Shown here: positions 31,256 through 37,971 of the stretch, in pieces
Layout: every line of letters begins with the position of its first letter
How positions within the stretch are numbered: the first letter of the stretch is position 1
Assembly (NCBI GenBank): GCA_000934455.1
Contig: KN882736.1
Coordinates: 57,960-95,930, forward strand
DNA from: Apostichopus parvimensis
Taxonomy: Eukaryota; Echinodermata; Holothuroidea; Aspidochirotida; Stichopodidae
Length of the DNA stretch: 37,971 nucleotides
Direction of reading: 5' to 3'
Program-made: the position numbers and the translations under genes
Notes under the pieces: model-generated
What the model was told of the DNA's origin: nothing
Databases searched by the model: none
What the model saw: the letters and a program-made list of their open reading frames with translations, nothing else

Positions 31256-32034
31256 AAAACAAATGCACATACACACACTTTTACAACTTTCCTTCCACAA
31301 CCCTTGACCTCAAACTAATTCACAGCAATCTTGATTTTTCTTTGGTGTTTCTCTGTGACAACTTTCAAACAGAAGCAATAGAATTATCACAAGTCTTCGA
31401 CTAAAGTTCAAAACTGGTACTTTTTAAGAACCGAGGATAGAACCTGGGCACAGAACACTCTTGATCTACTCTCCAACCGAGTAGCTCTGAATATGAGACT
31501 GTAACCATGTGAACCAAGTCCACATCGTCAAACTGCCTTCAGCCAGAAGACCTTAGGGCCATCCCCCCCCCCCATCTTTAGGACCTCCTGTTTACTTGTG
31601 CCTTGTAAAACCATGAATACCACTGGTGCAAGTTCACCGGCAGGAGAAACACACAAACCCAACGGTGTGTTTCTCACAGACGGAAATATACGCTATAGTT
31701 CCATGACATCTAGACGTATAGTGTAGAAACCAGAACCTCTCTCTTAACATGGAACTATCAACTGGCTTCAAATGATCTTTTAATAATTAGAAATTATTCG
31801 TGGAGCAATGCTGTCAGCCGGAACCCATGGAGTTTACGTCTGACTTTTAGCACCAGTGAACCCGTAAGAGCATGTCGTTTTTACACACACACACACATAC
31901 ATTTATACTTTGCTATTCAGTGGTGTATATTCATATCATATTCATTACTTATTCGCTACTGAATATGCAGTGATTATCCATTAACACTCTCGTATTAAAA
32001 GGTCATTGAAAACCCGGCCGATAATCACATCACT

Positions 32035-32107
32035 TCCAACGACCTTATTATGAGAATGTTTAAAACTATTAATAGTTGAACATTCTCATAAGAAGGTCAT
32101 TGGAAAC
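32035..32107. repeat. ~70-bp hairpin
   Basis: CCAACGACCTTATTATGAGA pairs with TCTCATAAGAAGGTCATTGG across a short AT centre (ACTATTAATAGT). Confidence 0.8.
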
Positions 32108-32459
32108 CAGCTGTTTCTAATTTGCTCTGACTACCAACCACCTGTTGCATACTTGAATATATGTTATAGCTCCACTGTAAGTAAGTACGAAAATTGACTC
32201 TGGTACAAAATGTCCTGGGGACAGATCTTTTACTCTAAAAGTTTCAGAATGGAAATTAACTCTACAGATAATTCAGACTTAAAAAAACAAAACATGTACT
32301 GTTAAAAGAAAAAGTTATTTACAAATCAAATCCGAGAATAGATCTTTTATATCTTCCTCATCTGAAAAATCTACGAAAATGAGAAAGAGAGTTAAGAAGG
32401 CAAACCGACGTGTGAAATAGAACAGGGAGTCGGATTCTAAACGACTACGAAATCCGTGA

Positions 32460-33209
32460 TCAACTTGGTTTTACGATGACCACATCGTTCTGGTTGATCG
32501 TGTCCGATAGTGTTCGGAGATATTCGACTGTTTGTGTCTTAGAGGAGGCATTGCTCCTGGCATTGGAATTATTGCTATTACACTCGCCTCCGTTCAACAA
32601 CTGTCCATCTACCTCTATAGAGGGCGTACCGTCGACTAAGGAACAGTTCTCTATACTTTCTTGTATGTGCTTCACATCCGACGACAAAAATTCTCCGCTC
32701 TCCCTGACCTTTGGAATGATCTCTCCCTCGTCGAATCTGTTGAGTTTCTCCGAGTTGATGGTGTTTTCCACCAGATCCTCTTCGGTCACACTCTTCTGGC
32801 CGTTGATTTCATTTTGTCCGCTCCGGCTGTTCTTGATGTCCGCTAACCCCTCGTCCTGTCTCGAGCCGGGCTCGCCGCTCTTTTCGGTGTCGTCGTTCAG
32901 CTCTTCCAGACGGTCAAAGGAGACGAAAGGCGTGTCGTGATTGGATTCAAGGTCGTTCACCGTGCTGCTGCTGGACAAGGAATGTATCCCATCATCCTTT
33001 GAGGCATCCGACTGAAGGAAATTCAAATCGTCCACTTCTTCCTCGCCCCCTTCCGGTATCAGCTCATCGTCGTCCTCTATGAGCTGATGGTCCTGCGAAA
33101 GTTCATTCGTTCCGGTCGAGTAATCCGACGACATGGTAAAATCGCTTCCGTGGGAGGAACCAACGTCTGACTGCAACTTTTCATCTTTGGCCAGTTTTTC
33201 GAGATAATC
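32460..33209 (-). CDS. Coiled-coil gene terminal exon
   Basis: Acceptor TCCCTGCAG|GATTAT. 249 codons starting DYLEKLAKDEKLQSDVGSSH and ending VVIVKPS, TGA at 32460-32462. Rich in S, D, E and N with acidic runs (IEDDDELIPEGGEEEVDD). GC content is higher than the surrounding spacer, as expected for coding sequence. Confidence 0.8.
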   Translation of the reverse strand, partial: DYLEKLAKDEKLQSDVGSSHGSDFTMSSDYSTGTNELSQDHQLIEDDDELIPEGGEEEVDDLNFLQSDASKDDGIHSLSSSSTVNDLESNHDTPFVSFDRLEELNDDTEKSGEPGSRQDEGLADIKNSRSGQNEINGQKSVTEEDLVENTINSEKLNRFDEGEIIPKVRESGEFLSSDVKHIQESIENCSLVDGTPSIEVDGQLLNGGECNSNNSNARSNASSKTQTVEYLRTLSDTINQNDVVIVKPS

Positions 33210-36200
33210 CTGCAGGGAGAAAAACAACGGTTGTGTGTATTTTCGTAGATCTCGAAGGAATAATGTATGAAATGTATGTAATGTATGTTTAGAGTTTATA
33301 TAGTCCAGCTAGAGCCTTCCAGCTAGAGCCTTAGCTAGAGTTCAGCTAGAGTCCAGCTAGAGTCCAGCTAGAGTCCAGCTAGAGTCCAGCTAGAGTCCAG
33401 CTAGAGCCTTATAATTTCTTTTTAACAAAAATGTTTTACAAATAGTCCCACCTAATGGTCTAATGTTAAAGATTTTTTCTTGCATCACAAGGTCCCTGGT
33501 TCTATCCCAACTTCTGGTTTTATTTTACTTCCTCTAGTAAAGGACACACACAAAAGAAAACACACACTGCATACAAAAGAATCCATACATGCATAACAAA
33601 ATAAGTCCACTTAGAACCACCGAAAAATATTACATCCATTTAAAGCCAACCGGAGTGATGAGTTCCTTATTTCTTGGTAAGTCTAACATCAAGACTAGGG
33701 ATCAACATATCATGTATGAAGCAATCCAAACTCTACTGTTGGAGTTTATCCTGTTTACAAAGTTTTCAGACTTTGACCTTTGTTGACCTAACATGACTTT
33801 TGACCTCCATAGAAAGCAATAGAGATTGTAAACTTTAATAAGGTGGATCAGCATACCAATTAAACAGTGAATCCAAGCTTTACTTTTGGAGTTATTTTGT
33901 TTACAAGGCTTTCAGACCTCTGCTGACCTCAAAATGACCTTTGACCGTTTGCAGAAAAGAATATGGTTCTTCTGATCAAAAAGGTGGATCCACAAATCAA
34001 GTCTGAAGTATATCTAAGGTTTTACGATTTGGAGTTAGAGAGTAACAAACAAGCCAAGGCTAGACAACCGGGTACACATGGATGCACACAAACATCCCCA
34101 TCGCCACCACAAAGATTCCTTTTGCCCAAGGCAAGGTATCAAACTCACCCTTCACAACAACAAAAAACAGTAAAACAAAGCCCAAACTTACAAAAGCAAA
34201 TTCCTAAATCAAATGAGTTATATTTGTGTTAACGATGAATGGAAATGATATGTGTCTATTCTTGCCAGATCGTCAAAAGAGCCCCTGGCAATTATTTGAC
34301 ACGAAACACTCACCAGCTTGGATCTGAGTTTGACTAACGTTTCCACTACCTCAGCCATCGTGGGTGGGGCGTCCATCTTCATGGACAGAAACTGTGAAAA
34401 TACTTGGTGGGAATGTCGTAGAGATTTGCTCTGAGGGCGGAATCAAAGAGAAAGGAAGTTAGTCGTAAGAGCTAATAAAACATCAGTTATTAAACACAAG
34501 GGCAAACTACCGCAAAGGAAATCCCTGTTAGTCACGCTCTAACAGCAAAGTTACTGATATAACAAGGGATAAATGGATCACTGGGCTCATTCCTGTCCAA
34601 CTTGTTACAGTATTGGGAAACCTGTCTAACCATGACAACAGTGATAGGCACTGTGTTGATTGCACCTGTGTGACCGTTACAGTGTTAGGCACTGTGTGAT
34701 TTCACCTGTCTGACCGAGACACAGTGTTGGGCACTGTGTTGATTGCACCTGTTGAACCTTGACACAGTATTAGGTACTGTGTTGATTACCACAGTGCTCT
34801 GAGACATTGTTATTAATGTAACTTTCATATCAGGATTTTTTTTCTATTCATTTTGGTCAGCAGGGTTTCCTTTCATGAAGTAGCTCACAGGTATCAAATT
34901 GCGACTATCTAATTTATACATAAAATGATGATCTTGTGGCTTCTGATTGGCCTTTCCCTCCCCCAACCCCCACTTCCCCCCCCCCCACACCAACAGCAAA
35001 GTAAGTAATGGCTAGATAACTCAGTTGGTAGAGCACAGGACCAATAATCCTGAGGTTACAAGTTTGAATCCTGTTCAAGCACAAACTTATTTTCCTCTTT
35101 TCAAATTTGATGATACCTTCCCAGTCGCCTCTTTAACTCGGATACTAAACAACATGACTGCCCCGTCACTCTTTTGACCGTTACACATTCTTCTGAATTT
35201 GAGAGGTGTGAACAGAATATGTAATTAACAGCCCGAAACGGATGAAGCCTAACCAGCTGTTCAGTCTGCACTACACATCCCTGGTAACAGCAACTAACTA
35301 CTAGCAACATCTCTGTTCAACAAAGAGGCCGGAGGGGGGGGAAGGGAGGGACAGGTCATGCATATTCATAAACATATACTCACATGACCAGAGTGTCTTC
35401 TCTGCCTCCTTCCTTTCTTCCTCCTCCCAGATAACTGACTGACACCCCCCTCGTCATCGCTGTCTCCCTTCCTCCTAAGGACGGTAAATTCGCCTTCTAA
35501 GAGGTCCTTCTGGTAAAGAGACTCTGTACTGTGTCTTACTTTGGCAGCTGGGAGAAAAATGGAAGGACAAAAACCACAGAGAGAAAAATTACAGTAATTG
35601 TTACGTAGTTAGTTACGTTTAATTCTACCTAAAAAATATACCAACCCATGATAATCCGTAGCTATATAGCTTTCTCAAATACTGTTGGATACACAACAAG
35701 GTTAGGACCAATACAATAGTTTGGAATGTTCAAAAGTGGAGTATAAAAGATGCATTCCAAGACTAGATTCAAATTAAACATTCTTGCAAAAGTTGTGTGC
35801 CTTGATTCTCTCTTGCCTCCCCTACTTCTATCTTGTTTCTCCAAACCTCCCCTCCCCTTCCCCCCCCCCCAAAAGTGCAAAAAATGATGATCACTGACCA
35901 GTATTTAGGTTGGCCTCGTCCTCCTGGGGAATGTAAGACTGGAGGTACTTTATTAAGGCAGCACACGTCTGACGCCCTTCTAAGTAAGGTTCTCGAGATT
36001 CATCGTATTCTCTCCTGAGAAGAGAGTAAAAAAATGGTGACTGGTTACATCTACATCTGCACTACCCAGAATTCCCTTCACTCGGATCATTTCAGCAGAG
36101 ATAGGTCTCTCTGTCCTGCACCTGAAATAAGAATTCACTTTGCAACACTCCCTTCCCCTTCCTTCATCCTATTTGCTTGACTACCCAGGTACTATACCAT

Positions 36201-37081
36201 CAAAAGTAGTTCCTACAACCTCTGGGGATCTCATCCTGCCCCTTCCCTCCTGCCTTGATCCTCACCCCCCCCCCCTCTTGACTACACCCTGCTACTCCTG
36301 ACCTATTGTCTTCCTCTTGACTACATCCTGCCCGCTCCTTACCTCATTTTGTACCACTCCTGACAATCATCCTGTCCACTCTCCTTACCGAATAATGTCC
36401 ACCTCTTCTTACCTCAGCATAACCCTCCTCCTGACGTCATTCTGTCCCTCTTCTAGACCTCATCATGTTCCTCTCATTACCTCATCTTGTCTCCCCATCC
36501 CCTTCTGACCTCATCCTGCCCTCCTCCTGACATCATTGTCCCTCTTCTACACCTCGTCCTGTCCCTCTAATTACCTCATCATGACCCCCCCTTTTCTGAC
36601 CTCATCCTGCCCTCTCCTGACGTCATTCTGTCCCTCTTCTAGACCTCATCCTGTTCCTCTCATTACCTCATCATGTCCCCCCCCTTCTGACCTCATCCTG
36701 CCCTCTCCTGACATCATTCTGTCCCTCTTCTACACCTCGTCCTGTCCCTCTAATTACCTCATCATGACCCCCCCTTCTGACCTCATCCTGCCCTCTCCTG
36801 ACCTCATCCTGCCTTCCCCTGATGTCCTCCTGTTCCGTCCTCCTGTTCCGTCCTCCTGTTCCACCCTCCTGTTCCACCCTCCTGACAACCCCCCTCCCCG
36901 TCCTCCCCTTCCTGGGATACCTACTGTAGTTTTATCCTCTCTGCATGTCTCGCTTTCCTCGCCTCTTCTGTTCTCTTCTTCTCTCCTTCCCTGTATTCCT
37001 TCATGTGTCTTTTGTATTTTTCTTGATCCTGCTTGTGGATGGTATAAGCCTGCCTTTTATTCTCATACAGCAAGTCAATTT
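32460..37081 (-). CDS. Coiled-coil protein with acidic tail, possibly Bfr1-like; last five exons
   Basis: Exons in transcript order are 36925-37081, 35899-36014, 35384-35547, 34314-34430 and 32460-33209. Split codons at the introns join in frame (for example CA|G, G|CT), giving about 395 residues to TGA. Part 1 is a charged helix (ENKRQAYTIHKQDQEKYKRH...) rich in K, E and R. Part 2 is YLEGRQTCAALIKYLQSYIP. Part 3 is basic, with VLRRKGDSDDEGG and GRRKKGRRQRRHSGH. Part 4 is a compact block SHQVFSQFLSMKMDAPPTMA...VETLVKLRSKLQDYLEKLA. Part 5 is ~230 residues of acidic, S/N/D/E-rich, probably disordered tail. As I recall the family, this order (coiled coil, YLxxY block, K-G-rich linker, F..L....PPT block) resembles fungal Bfr1, an mRNP and nuclear-segregation protein. 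That is a tentative family guess only. The first exon is phase-open at its 5' end, so more exons lie to the right. Confidence 0.7.
33300..33415. repeat. 11-bp tandem repeat (AGCTAGAGTCC)
   Basis: About ten copies of AGCTAGAGTCC, the middle six nearly perfect, in the last intron of the coiled-coil gene about 90 bp before its last exon. Confidence 0.95.
33445..33515 (+). other. tRNA-like relic (A and B box)
   Basis: CCTAATGGTCTAATGTTAAA resembles an A box and CCCTGGTTCTATCCC a B box, with a weak TCTT...AAGG arm between. No clean cloverleaf, so a SINE head or degenerate tRNA. Confidence 0.35.
33680..34010. repeat. Diverged ~130-bp tandem repeat with TGACCT half-sites
   Basis: Two to three units share GTTTACAAAG.TTTCAGAC, then TTTGACCTTTGTTGACCT or TGACCTCAAAATGACCTTTG, and GGTGGATC. 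Lies in the intron between the last two exons of the coiled-coil gene. A related copy is at 23005-23110. Confidence 0.65.
34314..34430 (-). CDS. Coiled-coil gene exon d
   Basis: Acceptor CCCTCAG|AGC, donor AGCTG|GTGAGTG, 39 codons: SKSLRHSHQVFSQFLSMKMD, APPTMAEVVETLVKLRSKL. Confidence 0.8.
34615..34805. repeat. ~50-bp minisatellite (ACAGTGTTGGGCACTGTGTTGA)
   Basis: Four units of ACAGTGTTAGGCACTGTGTT + GATTGCACCTGTNTGACC. The core AACAC.G.GCCTAACACTGT is partly self-complementary. Intronic. Confidence 0.8.
35010..35082 (+). tRNA. tRNA-like sequence, probably pseudogene or SINE head (AAT-like loop)
   Basis: 73 nt with D arm GATAACTCAGTTGGTAGAGC, anticodon arm CAGGA-CCAATAA-TCCTG and a B box AGTTTGAATCC. 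The anticodon would be AAT (Ile). The base before the anticodon is C instead of T, and the acceptor and T stems pair poorly, so it is probably not a working tRNA. Confidence 0.45.
35384..35547 (-). CDS. Coiled-coil gene exon c
   Basis: Acceptor CTCCCAG|CTGCC, donor GTCAT|GTGAGT. Encodes KVRHSTESLYQKDLLEGEFT, an RRKGDSDDEGG linker and a basic GRRKKGRRQRR cluster that could be a nuclear or RNA-binding signal. Confidence 0.78.
35899..36014 (-). CDS. Coiled-coil gene exon b
   Basis: Acceptor TTCTCAG|GAGAG, donor ACTG|GTCAGT. Encodes REYDESREPYLEGRQTCAAL then IKYLQSYIPQEDEANLNT. Confidence 0.75.
36240..36900. repeat. Pyrimidine-rich satellite with 91-bp unit and 182-bp dimer
   Basis: CCTCTTCTA(C/G)ACCTC recurs at 36541, 36632 and 36723. 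Copies 36541 and 36723 share TACACCTCGTCCTGTCCCTC, while 36632 has the G variant, giving an alternating two-unit order. It fills the intron between exons a and b of the coiled-coil gene. Open frames in it are artefacts. Confidence 0.85.
36925..37081 (-). CDS. Coiled-coil gene exon a (first visible)
   Basis: Acceptor TTTTCAG|AAATT, donor CTACA|GTAGGT. Encodes IDLLYENKRQAYTIHKQDQE... to AERIKLQ, a single charged helix. Confidence 0.7.
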
Positions 37082-37339
37082 CTGAAAATCACAAAATAAT
37101 CAAGGCATTCAAAAAAATAAAATTTCTTTCCATAAACTGACATTCCCCTCTGGACTGGGGACAAAATACTGTCAGTTTAACTACTGTAAACTTACATACC
37201 TTTTGGTTTGGCACATTATGAGATCGACACACTGAGCAAAATATGTGAGTCGGGTATGAAGTGTACCAGGGCTAATCATATAAGTAACAAAATGTAATAG
37301 CAAGAGGAGGGCAGGAAATACAGATCCCAGAACACTAGT

Positions 37340-37860
37340 TCTAAGAAGATGGGAATGAGGGAACAATATACATGTTTCTCAGTCCATCTCCTTCTCTTGC
37401 AGCTATGAGCTGGATTGGAGGGGGACGGGTGGGGAGGAGGGAGGGGGACGAATGAGGAGGAGGGGAGGGGAGGGGAGATGAGGAAGCCCAGAGCCTGGAA
37501 CACCAGAAAAAGATGGCGAACAGAGGGAACAATGCACTTGTTTTGAGTCCATCTCCCTTCTCTTGCGCTCTATGAGATGGATTGGATGGGGATGGGTGGG
37601 GAGGAGGGAGAGGGACAGGTGGGGAGGAAGGGGGTGGAGGAGAGGTAGCCCAGAGCCCAGAACACCAGAAGAAGATAGCAAACAGAGGAAACAATATATA
37701 TTTTTGAGTCCATCTCCTTTCTCTTGCAACTTGATCCCACTTGTCTTGTCTCAATGAAAGAGGAGAGGGGGGTGGGAAAGGGGAAGGGGAAGTGCAGCCT
37801 GTTTTAAGTTAATCTTTCTTCTTACCACTCAATGAGCAAGAAAGGGGGGGTGGGGCGGGC
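37340..37860. repeat. ~165-bp satellite with purine-rich block
   Basis: Three to four units each carry GAACAATATACATGTTT..., AGTCCATCTCCTTCTCTTGC and a GGGGAGGAGGGAGGGGGA tract. Starts are near 37361, 37527, 37687 and a degraded one near 37796. G-rich blocks could form quadruplexes. No exon recognised here. Confidence 0.8.
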
Positions 37861-37971
37861 TGGGTACAACAACTAGAGCACCAATGGTGCAGAAGCTCAT
37901 ACCTATTCGAGCTTAAAAATGTAGGGCCCACAAAACTTTATGGCCCACCAAAATTCAGATTCCACCAATTT

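Larger units (their letters stand above)
29761..32459. other. Spacer between the minisatellite and the coiled-coil gene
   Basis: No coding exon recognised. It contains an inverted-repeat element (31094-31255), (AC)n tracts near 31062-31085 and 31884-31900, and a hairpin at 32035-32107. The right end is probably the 3' UTR of the minus-strand gene. Confidence 0.55.

Noticed and set aside
32476..32940. 154-codon plus-strand frame
   Set aside because: Antisense shadow of the well-supported terminal exon of the minus-strand gene.
35010..35082. Functional tRNA-Ile
   Set aside because: The T and acceptor stems pair poorly and the base before the anticodon is C, so I list it only as tRNA-like.
36536..37099. 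187-codon plus-strand frame rich in S, P and L
   Set aside because: It lies in a pyrimidine-rich satellite and is antisense to a supported exon at 36925-37081.
37341..37754. Proline-rich minus-strand frames of 108-137 codons
   Set aside because: They are translations of a purine-rich ~165-bp satellite, without splice sites that join the coiled-coil gene in phase.

Overview
This is animal nuclear DNA, most likely from a marine invertebrate. The genes are split into short exons with GT/AG introns and metazoan family members. Spacers are AT-rich and full of minisatellites, MITE-like inverted-repeat elements and tRNA-derived SINEs. There are two assembly gaps (11485-11879 and 27446-27495). A deuterostome such as an echinoderm would fit, but the species cannot be fixed from the sequence. 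No prokaryotic operon, CRISPR array or viral gene was seen.

Four protein-coding loci can be assembled with matching intron phases. (1) 2522-6602, minus strand: a complete SLC16/monocarboxylate-transporter-like MFS protein of 434 codons in four coding exons. Part of its first coding exon is tandemly duplicated just upstream. (2) 7590-11141, plus strand: the last five exons of a nose-resistant-to-fluoxetine-6-like (NRF-6) acyltransferase-3 membrane protein. No N-terminal exons were found. (3) 17692-25086, plus strand: a complete pyrroline-5-carboxylate reductase (PYCR3-like, 271 aa) in six exons, with an atypical active-site loop. (4) 32460-37081, minus strand: the last five exons of a charged coiled-coil protein. 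Its architecture recalls the fungal nuclear segregation protein Bfr1, and it ends in a long acidic tail. The 5' end of this gene lies outside the window or was not recognised.

Layout: 1-2521 is spacer with AT-rich palindromic and 'aacatttt' repeats, plus a possible 5' exon and promoter of a leftward gene. The transporter follows, then the NRF-6 fragment with a 30-bp minisatellite in its first visible intron. A ~52-bp minisatellite with a gap starts just after the NRF-6 stop codon. Between 12728 and 16049 lies a 3.3-kb structure with ~530-bp inverted arms. The reductase gene carries two copies of a TTAA-flanked MITE, a SINE and a 166-bp hairpin in its introns. From 25087 to 32459 there are only repeats: a ~60-bp satellite, a 51-bp satellite split by a SINE, a third MITE copy and a ~55-bp satellite. 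The coiled-coil gene fills the right end, with several pyrimidine- or purine-rich satellites in and beside it.

The four genes show no shared pathway. No previously undescribed multi-gene system was recognised. The most notable signals are the exon duplication with an ATGA-overlapping upstream ORF, the altered reductase signature, the missing NRF-6 5' half, the 3.3-kb inverted repeat, the TTAA MITE family, the SINE-split satellite, and an exact 94-bp duplication that ends at a gap.
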